Shown here piece after piece: positions 1 to 12,319 of a stretch of DNA of 64,000 nucleotides. Under the pieces are notes generated by a model. That model had not been told where the DNA came from and made no database searches. It worked only from the letters and a program-made list of their open reading frames with translations. Location: assembly GCF_921293095.1 (NCBI RefSeq), contig NC_060251.1, positions 67,597,585 to 67,661,584 of the forward strand, in the 5' to 3' direction. Source of the DNA: Ischnura elegans. Lineage: Eukaryota; Arthropoda; Insecta; Odonata; Coenagrionidae. Within the stretch, counting starts at the first letter, position 1. Every line of letters starts with the position of its first letter. The position numbers were made by a program, and so were the translations under genes.

Positions 1-171
1 AAAAAAATTGACTGACAATTTTGCGCAACGTTGTCAGTAAATTTTGTTCACCAGTATGCTAGATTTCCACAAAATAAAGACCAAAAACATTTTCTAACGA
101 GCGATAGGCGTACGAATAGTAACACATGTTCACATGACAGTAAAGCGTCTGTTCACACCGGGGCAACAACT

Positions 172-357
172 TCACCCCAAATTCGCGCAAACATTGCAGC
201 AAGTGTAAATACAAGCGCAGAAATACGCGCAGCAAGAAGCCACTCTGTCTTTACAGCCTGATGAACTCGGTGGCGGCTCAGGCTGCACTTCGGTGATCTT
301 GGCAGCAACCGGCTGCTGCGATACCACACCCTCAGGCAGCCCGCCTTCGTTCTCCAT
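172..357 (-). CDS. Small cysteine-rich protein, family member A (61 aa)
   Basis: Complete short ORF from ATG at 357 to TGA. I do not recognise the family. The protein starts MENEGG, has the motif VVSQQP at residues 11-16, a Pro/Glu-rich linker, then a cysteine cluster in the last 20 residues with spacing CC-x3-C-x-C-x3-CC-x2-C mixed with Tyr, Phe, Ala and Ile. The cluster is hydrophobic enough to sit in or on a membrane, and its Cys pairs are candidates for acylation or metal binding; that is inference. It is grouped with the ORFs at 3451-3639, 8841-9053 and 19871-20215 because all four are on the minus strand and share the early VV-x2-(E/Q/D)-(Q/E)-P motif and a late Cys cluster. A downstream GGG|GTGAAG could be a splice donor, so the true end may differ. 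Confidence 0.5.
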   Translation of the reverse strand: MENEGGLPEGVVSQQPVAAKITEVQPEPPPSSSGCKDRVASCCAYFCACIYTCCNVCANLG

Positions 358-416
358 GGCGCCTTCGCTGAAAACCCCCCGTCAAAGACACTTCTACACT
401 GACGTAAAGCCCCAAA

Positions 417-2005
417 GACCAAGGAAAACTCGTCTATTTCTATTTACGGAAGAGTGAACTGTACAGAAATGGGATACTGTGGAGTAGTGATATGCAGTCA
501 CGCCCTCCCTTACATGCACATCACATTAGTGATTTATCTCACGCCCACTCTTTGTTCAGGAATATCCCGCCTCGCGGTTCCATGGAGTTGGTGTCCTTGC
601 GTCTCCTTGCATTCACAACATACTTCAATCAATAGAAATAGGATATGATAGAAGATTTTTGGAAGTTATTTGGCAGTCACAGACACTCAATTTCAAACAC
701 GTCCGCAGAGATCACTCTCCCTTTCACTACTTAACCTTGGAGGAGGGTTATCTATGACTATTTAAATGCACGTAAAACTCGGAACACAATGAATGTGATG
801 TTCTTCGAGGCCTTCGGTTAGTGCTGTCGCGACCCCTCAAACATAAACACGAGTGCAGTGATCACTTTCCCTTTCCCAGATCTTGGCGTGGGGTTTCTGA
901 CTGCGTAAATCGCGAGAGGATTCGTGCACGCTTCCCAAAAATACAGCAACGCCCCAGAGGCCGGAGGAGGTCTTCGGGGAACCTCAGTTCAGCTGGGCTA
1001 CTCAAGCCATCTACCGGCTAAATATAAAAACTCATCCGAAAATGTTTGACCCTGACTTCTCTGCAAGAGTTCTGAACCTCTTTTGAATGTGCGTGCCCCA
1101 GAAAAAGTGAAACGTCCATTAATTATATGATTAACATTATATGTAAATAAATATTAGGATAAAAAAATGAGGAAGTTGGGCAAAATAATATGCCATAGTG
1201 AAATACAATCGAGAAAATGAAAAAAATCCCAGAATTTTTAATTTATTAAACATTTTCCATTGCCTTAAATTATACGAACAAATGAGGAAAACCAATATTA
1301 ATTACGCAGGTATCTACCAGATGAATTACAACGGCAAATGATCTTTTGCATAAATGGGCCCTCTTGAAAAATAGTCTTGAAACAAATAAATAGTTCTTTA
1401 TCTCCATGTTCAACTTTCTACAGCAATACCTACAAAAAAGTAAATCTTTTAACGTGTGCCAATTATCAATGAAATTATGGAAACTGATCTTTTTGAAAAA
1501 AAGACGACCTGTTGAAACCTTTATTCTCACAACTCGAACGAATTAAATGATTCAACATTTTATTTGGGCTTAGAAATGCGATTATTAGTTTCGATTCCGT
1601 AAAATAATTGCCGATTCCGGACGTTAAACAACGATTAAAATAGTATACTATGAACGGTAGTTTTCGGAAACCTTAATCCACTCTAACCAGCCTTGAAACC
1701 TGATTTGAAAAGGGTTTTGAATAATTTGTGAACGATCATGCTGTTAAATTATACCATACAGTTAGTAAGTAAGAATATACTTACTCTATGATTATACCAA
1801 TTGAGTGTGATGTAAGAAAGTATAAATTATCCACTTCGGAGAACGAGTTCACGATGGCACAAAATTGCACCCTTAGAAGAGCTCATTTGAGGACGAAAAA
1901 ATTGCTAAATTGCACTTGAAAATTTTTAACATGCCACCAAGGATTCTCAACAGCGTTAAAATTAAGTGATTCCTCGATTACACCCAACTAGAAAAAAGGG
2001 CACGT
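417..2005. other. No gene recognised
   Basis: AT-rich sequence with only short open frames that show no domain or composition suggesting a protein. Two loosely similar copies of a 'gatcact(t/c)tccctttc' stretch occur near 710 and 860. Nothing else can be supported. Confidence 0.5.
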
Positions 2006-2013
2006 CTTCATTC

Positions 2014-2270
2014 CAGTGGCGGATACAGATGGGGGGCGCGCCCCCCCCCCTTGCGGGTCCGCCTGTATTGCCGAACATTGCAAAACCACAATTGTAACTT
2101 TTTAATATCATAAGATGGCATTGTCTTTTACATGTTTATAATCACTTTAAATAAATTTTAATATACTTTGCCTGTGACTTGATCATCTTTTATTACGATT
2201 AAAGTAAAGACAACTCAAGATATGTTGCGCCCCCCCCCCCCCCCTTCAGTTTTTTCTGTATCCGCCACTG
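2014..2270. mobile_element. hAT-type MITE with 8-bp target duplication
   Basis: The element begins CAGTGGCGGATACAGA and ends with its inverted complement TCTGTATCCGCCACTG. It is flanked by a perfect 8-bp direct repeat CTTCATTC (2006-2013 and 2271-2278), the hallmark of hAT superfamily insertion. Both ends carry long poly-C runs just inside the inverted repeats. No coding capacity. Confidence 0.88.
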
Positions 2271-3450
2271 CTTCATTCCGAAGAATCGGTGAGTTAGAGA
2301 GGAACCATGGCTTGAGAACTTCAACATTGAATACCCACTAATCATATTAGATAAAAGTTCATGGCAACACTCGCATTTCAATTTTCGTCTACAATGCTTC
2401 TCGAGTAATGTTACTTTAAAATCATTTCTTTTTTCTTACAGGAAAAAAATCCAAGAAATTTTTATCCCGATTCGTCAATTCAATATTCACGGGTAACTGA
2501 TCATTTCAGAAAAAAAATATCATAGTAAATTTGAACTTAATTTTCTACTATGATACTTCGTCATTACTATTGAGCTTTACGAACTTTCCTTTCTAAAGGT
2601 AAAGTAATAAAGGGAAAATAATATTTATTTGCAAGTTCCGCAGCACAGCACTAAATCGGGACTAGACTTACATACTCTTCGCGCGAGCAAAAAAGTAGAA
2701 TCAAGTTTTGAGCAAGAGCGAAATAAGGGAGCACTCAAGGCTCACATCTCCGCAAGGGTTCTCCGTCTCGCAAGGGCTCCCAAGATAAAATCCTAATCGA
2801 TGTCAAAGACGGAGAAATCTACGGGAAAAGGAAAGAGAATATTGACCTGAGTTTTTGGACGGTCCCGCCACGGAATTTGCAAACCATGATTTAAGACTAT
2901 TTGTCAACCAGCACAAAGTTGTACTAAAAATTAATGCTATACTGAATACGTATCAAGATAATTATTTTTTGCTTTGCGGACATATAGCCCAAAATAATTG
3001 GCTAAGTCGACTTAAGACATCATTACGTGTGGCTAACTGGATCACATCTCTGACATAATGAATGGATTTATTTTCACTGCAATAAGATCACAACATTTAG
3101 AGAAAGAAAACAATACTGTTGCATGAAAAATATACTTTACTTAATACTGACTCGTTATCTTTTAACATTGCATTAATTATTGGCTCCTATCTCGAACACA
3201 ATATATGACTTTGCTGACTGTGTGGAGATAAGATAATGCGGAGAAAAAATGTTCTCGTATAAAAAATATATTTGAAGTAACAAAAACATTGTCCGCCCAA
3301 AACAACCATATCTCCTGAGAAATTAATCCATTCATAAACTCGGTACATATCTCCTTGCATCTTCACTGGTCACAGAAAACGTAAAACAACGCTTTTTAGC
3401 GTCTCTTTGATCGAAATCATCAATTTGTCACACATATTGCCGCAGTAGTA

Positions 3451-3639
3451 TTAATTATCCTTACCGATGGTCAGACACTCCGCTATGCACAAAATACAAT
3501 AACCACAGCACTCACAGAGTTCACAACACTCCAATATGTTAAGAGGCTCAGGTTCACTCTTATTTCCATTCTTCCGCGGCTGCTCGACAACTACTTCGTC
3601 GCACGCGTTCGGTGATTCTGATTCTTTAGCGTTTTCCAT
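3451..3639 (-). CDS. Small cysteine-rich protein, family member B (62 aa)
   Basis: ORF from ATG at 3639. It begins MENAKE, carries VVVEQP at about residues 16-21, a short basic/acidic linker, and a Cys cluster with spacing CC-x2-C-x-CC-x2-C-x2-C-x3-C embedded in Leu/Ile/Gly. The tail is short and charged (GKDN). The frame reaches TAA, but a consensus splice donor (GTAAGG at 3464 going down) lies four codons before the stop, so a spliced form cannot be excluded. The end aligns roughly with member C (GKDN against DRDD before the stop), which favours the unspliced reading. The Cys pattern faintly recalls I-mfa-type Cys-rich domains, but the match is too weak to use as a name. Confidence 0.55.
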   Translation of the reverse strand: MENAKESESPNACDEVVVEQPRKNGNKSEPEPLNILECCELCECCGYCILCIAECLTIGKDN

Positions 3640-4719
3640 TGCGCAAGCGCGAAGTTCTGTTTACGGTGTCCTTGGCTACCTCACCACCTCACTCATGTAG
3701 CTTGACAGCCATTGACAACGGTGGAGTTACGTCGTCAGCAACTAATTAACTGCGTTAGGTACTCGTAAATGGACACACTCCGTGTAACGTTCATTGCAGT
3801 CTGCTGAACACGAGTCTTCCTTCGTCCAAGTAGTTCCTTTCAATGGACTTGAGAATCCTTGTGACAGAGTCAACTTTCCCAAACATTCCTTCCATCGCCG
3901 TCCTTCGCGACTTAATCCCCCTGCGTGAAGGACGCTAGAACCCCCGAGCCATCTACCGGAATTGTGCCGAACCACGTCCTGCCACCTCGACCTGAAGATT
4001 TCCTGCACGTCTTTCAGCGAGGGAAATTAGAGCGAATTATGCAGTGAAACTATACTAAGGCACGTGGAAGAGATATTACACGGAAATTATAATGTAACTG
4101 AAAACATACGTAATTGGAGATCATATATTTTTCGACATTTCCTTTTAGTTAACTACTTTCAGTCTGTGAAGTAGAATTAAAGATTGCCTTAAGTTTCCCA
4201 ACCGGTACACTTTAAATTAAACGACAACCATTCGTTGATTAACGAGTTTGAAATTAAAATAATGATAAAATTCCAACAAAAAAATAATTATATAAATGAG
4301 GAATACTATACCATTAAAATTGATGGATTTGTTGTAAACAACGCAAATCTCTGCTAACTTCGATACCAATTGGTCAATTGAAAATTAAACAATGACAAAG
4401 ACTATATACAAGTCGACACCCAGGATCGGAGCAATAAAAGTTGTTGTGGAAAATTAATAAATGATTTATTTCGCACTATAGCAATATTCAAGAGGAGCGT
4501 CTCCGTCGCTGGTATACACAATACTTCGTAACTAACAATAAGCAATAGGGAAATTGCATACTTTTTATAGACAGTGTACTGATATACTACAGTGAATACT
4601 TAATACCGCAATATACTTTTTTCCGCTTAAAATTCAGTTTATACACTAGAAAATGACTCCCAAAAGTCTCCCAAGTATACCGCCCCCACTAATATTACGC
4701 CGTGACGTCATAATTCAGT

Positions 4720-4932
4720 ATGAGTCCAAGATCCAAGCCCAGTAACGTCGTAGCTGCAGGTTTAAAAGAGAACATGGGTGAAATAAGGAAAAACTACAAG
4801 TGGTGCATTATTCCTCTGTGCAATAACACCCCAAAAAAATTTTTCGTCGGCATTCCCACGGAGGAAATTAGAAGAAAAGCCTCGACGCATGCCGTCCGTC
4901 GGGATGAGCGTTACGGAAAAATAAGACTATAA
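4720..4932 (+). pseudogene. THAP-domain-like fragment
   Basis: A 70-aa frame contains KWCIIPLCNNT, a short spacer, then KKFFVGIPTEEIRRK. This resembles the first half of a THAP zinc-binding domain (C-x2-4-C, then a basic F-x-(I/V)-P segment before the expected Trp). The later Cys/His pair is not in frame, and the frame ends soon after. THAP domains occur in host factors and in P-element-type transposases; in this repeat-rich setting a degraded transposase or gene fragment is likelier. A further short open frame (5379-5654, acidic, not recognised) follows. Confidence 0.35.
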
Positions 4933-7206
4933 TAAACGGAATGATAAACCCGTGTGATTTGTGTGCGAAGATAACTCTAATATAAATAATATTTCCATAT
5001 TTCATCAACTGAATAACTTGAACCTGAGATTTTTCTATAATTCTGCCGCCGTAGAATAAAAACTTATAGAGATACAATTCTTTCTCGGTGGGTACGATAG
5101 ACTCGAACTATTTATGGCACTTCTTCAACTTCAATTACGGTAGGACATAGAAAATTGCATGATGATTAAAATCAAGGGAGGAAATATGAAAATAAAGAGC
5201 AACGTTGCTCCTCATACATTCGACTGCCAGCCAAGAAGACAGCGTTTTCTCCTACTATCGGCGTCAAAATAATGTGCCGCTGCAAAATTTATTTCTTGGC
5301 TAAAGAGATAAAGCAAGGATCCATTTAAAGGTTGTCAGGCCATCGTATAAAGTAGGACTGATTTGCACCACAGGGGAAATGGGGTGTTTGAGGGAAAGTC
5401 AAACCCAAGATTGCCCTAAGAATGTGCAGTTCTCTCATATGTTGCTCTTTCCCCAGTTAAAACCAAATAAGAAATTGGATCGGGATGGTATTTTCACCAC
5501 GGATTTCAGTGATAGTGAGGGTGCAGGTGAAGCTTATCTCTCTAGGATTTCCGATACGGAATTTTTAAGTGACAACGATCGCAATGACGATGAGCTCGTC
5601 TTGAGAGTAGGTTCCAGGATTGTGTTGGAAATTCGTGCATATTATCGCTACTAAATTGAAAATTAGTAGTCTGGCTCGCTCAGATTCCAGTGTTAAAGAG
5701 CTTCCTATCGCCTTCCAGGCAAGGTATTTTTAAGTTGAAAGCATCATTGACTGCTTCGAGGTGGAAAATAAGTTCACCAATATACTCTCGACCGGACTGC
5801 CAAAAGAATACACATTTCACATGAGTATACGCTTTCGCCAATGTTACTTGCAAGTCTCACTTTGTTATGAACTAAAAAACATTTCAGATGCACATCAGCT
5901 ACCTTTCCATATTTCGGCATCGACTTTCGGCGCCGACGAAGTCTACAGTTTCACTAAAATACCCTGCGGTATCATGATGGAATCAGTATAACAGGAAGCT
6001 AGGATCAGCCTTAGAATAACCATATTCCTTCATCTTTACGCAATCTGTCGCTTTCAATGGAGGAGAAATAGATCAAATAATAGCCCTGAAATCACAATGA
6101 ACAACTCCGATACGTCTGCACTTCAATAAATGAATCATAACCACGCCGTCGCTTGTATTCAAGTATGCACCACTACCATGGCCGTGCCTCCTCGTACTGA
6201 ATAATGACGTCACTTTTCTACCAGCCAATCATCGGGCGTTTTCGATTCTCACTCGTATTTGAAAATTCTCGTGAACTTTGATGAATTACACATCGCAAAC
6301 CACGTCATAAAATAATAAAAAAAAACTTCCACTGTGATATGAAAACATATTTTTATATAATTTTGGGGCTCTTGATTATATCTGAAATATATGATAGTTC
6401 CCTATTGTTAAGGAATAACAAAGACGGAAGAATGAAGAGAAATAATAATAAAGTACCGTAATATTTTTAGGGGCGGGCTCAGCATCAAATTTTGGGGGTC
6501 CATGGCCTTGGTCCGGGGAGTATATAATACGACAGGGGCGTTCTCCCGTGTAAAACCTTTTAGAATACATACATATTTTTTACGCATTTTGGAGCATAAA
6601 ATTTATTTTCATTCTTAATAAAAGATGAAATTGGACAATTTTAAACATTTAAGAAGTTTAGCAAGGGAGAATGAATAAATAGCCAACTTGAAATTTAGGA
6701 TTTGGGGGTCATAACCACTTTGACCCCCTCCTAAATCCGCCACAGAATATTTTATGCGTAGGAAAAGTTCTCGATCGAAGTAAATTTGGACTTTTTATGA
6801 AATATTTACTCAACGAGGGAAAAAAGGCGGACATGGTTACCAGACTTAAAGGTGTTTGACCCATAAGCTTCCCCTGACACCCTCGATTCTGAATCACGCC
6901 AAAAGAAAGATGGCAATTCACCGGAGAAATAAAATCCTCTGGTGCAAAAATATATTTTACTTGATAATGATTCGGTCTCTTTAAACATTACCTCAATGGG
7001 TCCCTATTTCGAAAACATGAATCAGTTGGGCCGCTTGAAAATATGATGATAAAAGGAGAAAAAAGGTCTCCTGCAAGAAATATGATTTACTTAATTTCAT
7101 CGTATTTGCGAAGCATTAATTTGAAAGAATTAAAATTAATTTGAATGGCATCTTCATAAGCTCTGAGCCACTGTAAACGTAATTACGAGAATCTGGGTGG
7201 GCAAAC

Positions 7207-7313
7207 ATTGGCCGAGGAGTGATGGAGGGCTGTCCACTGTCGCCGTTGATTTTCAAAGTGTACGCAAAGGAGATGCTAAGAGAGGCGTGCGATGAGTTGG
7301 TAGTTGGAGTAAA
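7207..7313 (+). pseudogene. RTE-like non-LTR reverse transcriptase fragment, 5' part
   Basis: The translation reads RGVMEGCPLSPLIF followed by VYAKEMLREA. This is the RG-x-x-QGCPLSP-type block found in non-LTR retrotransposon reverse transcriptases, just upstream of the active-site box. The frame is broken at 7314 by a MITE and resumes at about 7981 with FANDHGLI, where the catalytic F/Y-A-D-D box should be. The second Asp of that box is absent (AND), so the enzyme is dead. Confidence 0.75.
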
Positions 7314-7980
7314 AATAGGGTGGTTTCCTTCATCAAAGAAAACGAAAGGCATTGATTGCGATTCGTTACCCACCATTAGTGTATTCATAATATACAAATT
7401 ATTTTGTTTTAGAAATACCGGGTTAGACGAATGGCAATGGACCATTTTTATCCTCATTTGAAAAGGGCCAGATTGGCGCCCATGCGATGCCACTCCACGT
7501 GACGTCACAGGGACCTAGTTTCTATACGAGAAGATAGGAGTTATACGTCGTCTGAGGTTACCATTGCATGCATGAGGCGCAGAGCTCAGGGAAACATGTC
7601 TTAACAATCACTTATTAAAACTGGCTAAGGTCGGAAAGTTTTCCTCGTTTAATAAGTTATTAATAATCCTTATTTAAGCCAAGCGCTACCAGTCAGCAGG
7701 ATACTAGGCTAGCCGCTAGCAGCCTGCGTCGTATCACCGCTAAGCCTCGCCTCAAGGTCACCTCGCAGGGCGGGAGGGGGAACCAGAAATACGTCACGCG
7801 GAGAGACTTCCCGACATTCATACTTAAGCGTCGCGTTTTCGCGCGCTTGAAAATTTTCACTTTTCATTTAATCGCGAAAAATAGATATCGTCATTTAAAA
7901 ATCTAAAAGCGTGAAATACGTACTCCAGGAGTAATAATCTTTCGATTTAGGCAATTAAAAAAATAGGAAACCACCCTATT
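7314..7980. mobile_element. 667-bp MITE inserted in the RTE fragment
   Basis: Terminal inverted repeats AATAGGGTGGTTTCC and GGAAACCACCCTATT mark the ends. The insertion cuts one reverse-transcriptase reading frame in two: GVKI before it and GRMMFKS after it. A second full-length copy in opposite orientation lies at 35,220-35,874 and a third begins at 63,939. It holds no transposase. A 5-bp duplication ATAGG/ATTGG (one mismatch) would restore the host frame, but the duplication length is not certain. Confidence 0.8.
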
Positions 7981-8770
7981 GGAAGAATGATGTTTAAATC
8001 AGTGAGGTTTGCGAATGATCATGGGTTGATTAGCCAGTCAGCGAGGGGGCTGCACGATCTGGTGGATGATTTAGACAAGCAATGCGAGGAGTATTGCGTG
8101 AGTATTAATCACAAGAAAACCAAGGTCATGCGGTTTTGTAAATCCTTCACAGCTAGGAATGTGAGACTCGAGGTAAAAGTAGGTGGGGAAAATCTTGAGC
8201 AGATGAAGCAATTCAACTGCATGGGCAGCATTTTGTAGAAAAACTGATACTGCAGTAAGGGCATCAGGATGAGAATTGCATTAGCAAAGGAGGCGTTCAT
8301 GAACAGGAAGGAGCTTATGAGAGGATCGTAACGTAAAAGTTTAAAGAAAAGGTTAGTGAAGAGTCTGATCTTGAGTTTAACGCTCTACAGGGCGGAAACG
8401 TGGACACTGAGGAAGGAGGAAGAGAGAGGATTGGAGGCGTTCGAGATGTGGGCGTGGAGAAGAATGGAGAGGGTGAAAAGGACGGAAAGGAGGAGGAACG
8501 ACGAAGTACTGGACGTGGTGGGTAAGGATAGGCAGCATTTAGATGAGATACGGAGGAGACTTGCCATTTCTTAGCGGAGACGAGATACTGAAAACAGGGT
8601 TAGAGGGCAGAATGTTAACGAGGAAGGAAGAAAATAGGATGTTTAGATGGAATGCAAGCGAGTAGGCCTTGTTGAGAATTGAAGAGGTAAGTACTACATG
8701 AAGGATGGGGAGGCTCCCAGAATGCTTCTTCAGTACTCCATGGAAACCTACCTTAATCGGTAGAATACTT
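7981..8770 (+). pseudogene. RTE-like reverse transcriptase fragment, 3' part
   Basis: Three broken frames continue the element: SVRFANDHGLI with NHKKTKVM (reverse transcriptase core), LYRAETWTLRKEEERGLEAFE and RRMERVKRTERRRNDEVL (the typical conserved tail after the polymerase), then degraded sequence ending in 'ccatggaaacctacctta'. Related 3' fragments occur at 15,900-16,800 and 21,790-22,260, all on the plus strand. Stops and frameshifts show it is inactive. Confidence 0.75.
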
Positions 8771-8840
8771 CAATAATTGGATTATAATATCCACGCCATC
8801 ACATTCACTGTCGCAGCAGTCCACATTAACCATAAATTCA

Positions 8841-9053
8841 TTAATCGTCACGGTCGAAACAAAATTTGAAAGCCGACAATATGCACCAACAACAATCAAC
8901 GCAGCTCTCACAGAACCAACCACACATAACACAACAAAATTCCCCGGGACTCTCGTCTTTGACTTCTCTGTCCTTGCGTTCTCGCTTCTCCTCCGGCTCA
9001 TCGACAGCCACTACTCCCCCATTCGTATTTCCCCCTTTGGCCACGATTGCCAT
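8841..9053 (-). CDS. Small cysteine-rich protein, family member C (70 aa)
   Basis: ORF from ATG at 9053 to TAA. After a Gly/Asn-rich start it carries VVAVDEP at about residues 14-20, then a strongly charged Lys/Arg/Glu/Asp linker, then a Cys cluster with spacing CC-x2-C-x3-C-x2-C-x2-CC-x-C that includes Trp and Phe, and a short acidic end (DRDD). Layout and motif order match members A, B and D on the same strand. The 15 bases before the ATG also resemble those of member B (AACTTCGCGC upstream in both). The plus-strand open frame across this interval is an antisense shadow. Confidence 0.55.
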   Translation of the reverse strand: MAIVAKGGNTNGGVVAVDEPEEKRERKDREVKDESPGEFCCVMCGWFCESCVDCCWCILSAFKFCFDRDD

Positions 9054-9774
9054 TGTACCTGCGCGAAGTTATTCCGGGTACTCGTTTAACAATTCACTCC
9101 GTGTTGCGTTCCCTAATGTCCTCCACTCACTATCTTGTCCATAGAGTTCCTTTTGTTGACCGTCTCAGATCGAATTCACGTGAGACCGGTTTTATCATGA
9201 ACCTTCACCACCATCGTAGTGATCTTTAAAGCCCTCCTCACCTAATATAACTGAGCTACGGGGAATTTGGGCAGGGGACGTCCCAATGGCGGGACTTGAT
9301 ATTGAGCCAAATCGATAAGTGCTTGTTTATATTTTATCCTTAATAAAAACGAGTCTTTTCAAAGATTCAATCAATTTTTAGGGCGAAAATTATTCTTAGC
9401 AATTAACCAATTAAGGAATGATCATGTTATCTATCTCGCTCTTCGTCTTCCTCTATTCGCACCAACAACCAATCGTATTGTCCAGCTCACGTCCAATCAG
9501 CATTCGTTTCGGCAAAAAACAAGTTGGGAGCGGAGGAAAATAGTAGCCGATTCAGGAGACTTTATTCCACTAAGTCGCTTGCAGATTTATTCTTATGCAT
9601 TCTTACGTACGCTCATGCATAAATAAATCTTCTTGCAATAAAATGCGACGTCTTTCGCCGAAGGCCGCTGAGAATCAGTATTGATCAAACTTCAGTAAAA
9701 CAGAAAAATCGATACGTCAACATCGATACCGTATAGAGGTAGGTCTATAGGCTGATTTAAGGGGGGAGGATTTC

Positions 9775-9870
9775 GGGGGCACACCCCCCCCCCCCCCCCC
9801 CCCGAAGTTTCCACTCCTGGTTTTGGACCCACTTAAACGAAATTCCTGGCTACGCCACTGTCTTCGATAG
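9775..9870. repeat. Truncated hAT-like MITE end with a long poly-C run
   Basis: A run of more than 20 C is followed by a right end 'cctggctacgccactg', the same terminus as the intact hAT MITE at 63,000-63,278. The left terminus was not found, so this is a truncated or rearranged copy. Confidence 0.5.
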
Positions 9871-10464
9871 AAGCTTGGGATAGGCGACTGTGAAGGCGAT
9901 CATTTTTATGAGTTCACCCTATGTAACCCAGAACTGCTTATGAGAGAAATAAAATTTCAAGACTTCCCTTTAAAAAAAGTGCTCTATTCAATCATATTTA
10001 TTGTGGCAGCTACACATTTCGCCATTAAAATTTACAGCGCAATGGAAAACGTAGTTTAAATCTTTCCTGTATATAGCTGAACATTTATACACTTTCGATG
10101 TTACTCAATAGCAAGATTGGGTTATAATGGGTTAATAACAGCCTGGATTATCGTTTTCGCAGTCCCGCAACTGCTGAAATTATCCGCGAACACGAAGGTT
10201 GAAAATAATCGCGTGATTCAAGCTTTGGATTAACACATTATACGTGACTTTTCCAAGAACTCTGGGAGTTGAGCATGAAAACGCAGTCTGACCGAAAATG
10301 GGTTTTCTGTTCAAGTGATATAAAATATACACATGATTTTTAATACGGTTGTCATTACGTTCGTTTAGTTTTGTGTATTACGCAGCCTCCTTCATTTAAT
10401 CTCATACTAATAATTTGATTTGATATTAAAATAAAGAGAATATTTCGTACGGTAGTAGTTGTAT

Positions 10465-11238
10465 CCCACACAGCACGAAATGTCCACTGGATATCCATTG
10501 GATATCCACAATGTCCACCACATATCCATATCCATGGGAGATATCTAATATATATACAATGAATATCCATGGCTGGATATCCATAAAGAGTACAACAATG
10601 AACATCTAATGGATATCCATGGCTGGATATGCAATGGATATCCATGGGTGGATATCCATCAGAGTACACCCATGGATATTCATTAGACTTTCTATGATAG
10701 ATGTATTATTGAAAATATTGAAATTACGGCATATGGTAATTGTAGTATAAATGTAAAAATCGATTTCTGTACGTTTTAAAAATGTGGAAAATTATATTTT
10801 AATGACAATAGCAGTTTCGTAAGTTCGAAATTTATTCTGCAAATTAGGATTTCGTTCATATTTTCTACACGAGCATGTTGCGGCATGCGTGATAAAAGAA
10901 GACTGCGTAATTTAATTGATAACATGAGAGATCGAAGGCTTCCCTGACAAATACTTTTATTGATCTTCTCGGGTTTGGCACTGGGTTAGGTTGCGTAAGG
11001 CCTTAGCCGAAAAAGATTTTATCAATGAGTCACGTAATGGTAGACAACAATTCTTCCTGACGCGACGAATACAATAGGAGTCATAAATGTCCACAGAAAT
11101 CTCGAAGGATATCCAATGGATGTCTAATGTATATCCATGGTATGTCCAGATAGAGGACATTAGGATATCCATTGGATATCTAATGGATTCCATGGTTACC
11201 AACATGGATATCCAATGGATATCTTTGTGCTGTGTGGG
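10465..11238. mobile_element. MITE built of GGATATCC sub-repeats
   Basis: Ends are CCCACACAGCAC and GTGCTGTGTGGG. Just inside each end lies an array of degenerate 'atggatatcca' units (about 10,485-10,685 and 11,105-11,225), each palindromic around GATATC. The middle is AT-rich without a protein. It appears to split an older poly-C MITE, because the flanks (10,340-10,464 and 11,239-11,330) look like parts of the family also seen near 11,800 and at 62,703. Confidence 0.7.
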
Positions 11239-11479
11239 ATGTTATTTTTACTCTCAAATATGAGAATACCGTTTGCCTGTCAGACCTTGTACCCCCTCCC
11301 CCCCCAGAAATAAATCCTGGATGCGACCTTAGATATGTCGATTCATAAACCTTCTACCGAGGTAACTAAACTTCTATGTAACGTACGCGTGGCGATTACA
11401 CTAATGGAGACGAGCGTGTATCGTTACTTAGAAAAGCATTGAGTGCAGCTTGGGTATACGGCAAGATAAGCAACTAGTA

Positions 11480-11960
11480 AGGGGGGATCAGGGGGGAGGG
11501 CACAAGGGTCTCTCTAATCTTTTCATGCATGAGATTTAAAACAAAACGTAACAATTAGGTAATGCAGGATATATTCTCTTTATTTTTTATATGAAAGCTA
11601 TAAATATGAAGTTAAATGATTTAGGCTCCGTAATAAACAAAATAAAACGAACGTAATGATAACCGTATTAAAAATCTTGACTATTTTTTAAGCGTCTGGG
11701 GAGTAGGGGCACCTGCCCCCCCAAGTCCTCCTATGACTAGGATACATAATCAGAGTCAAGCGTTTGCATGGCCCACAGCATAGGCGGGGGCTCGTGCCCT
11801 CCCCCCCCCCCCCCCAGACCCTTAAAAAATAAGAAAGATTTTAATACGGTCCCATTGCCATTGCGTTCGTTTTGTTTTACGAGGTATCCTTGTGCCCCCC
11901 GAGATTAAAATCCTGGATACGGCCCTGGTCCACCGACTTAGGTTTCGACAAACTACGACC
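11480..11960. repeat. Poly-C/poly-G MITE fragments
   Basis: Overlapping fragments contain 'taatacggtcccattgccat' and 'cgttcgttttgttttacgag' blocks, poly-C runs and 'aaatcctgga'. The same blocks recur in opposite orientation in the intact hAT MITE at 62,703-62,913. Boundaries are unclear. Confidence 0.5.
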
Positions 11961-12319
11961 TTTTTTAGGATACAGGCTGCGCATCATCTGGTGTATCACA
12001 AAACAATGTGTTTCCGAATTTTCGCTCAAATCTGTGCAATATCAAGAAAACGCTGCGACTTCCTTAAGGGAAATACGTTCCATATCGATTGGTGGAATCT
12101 GTGTGGTACAGCCAGCGGCGCAGACAGGAATAGTGGCGCCTACAAGTTGGCGCCACTATTACTGTGAGGGGCGACACTCAGGGGATGATGAGTGCCAGGA
12201 TGTGGGGGATACGTACAGATTACCCGAAACTGCGTGACTTCTTGCACCGTTCGCTTCCCTTGTGTGGTAGTGGCGACAGGGATAATCTCCTCTCGGACTT
12301 GTCGGCATTCGGGTGGAGA

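Noticed and set aside
8866-9144. Ser/Thr/Gln-rich plus-strand ORF
   Set aside because: Antisense of Cys-rich member C; its composition follows from the other strand's Glu/Lys codons.
10355-10669. ORF with repeated GYPPMDIH-like peptides
   Set aside because: Translation of the GGATATCC sub-repeats in a MITE, not a protein gene.
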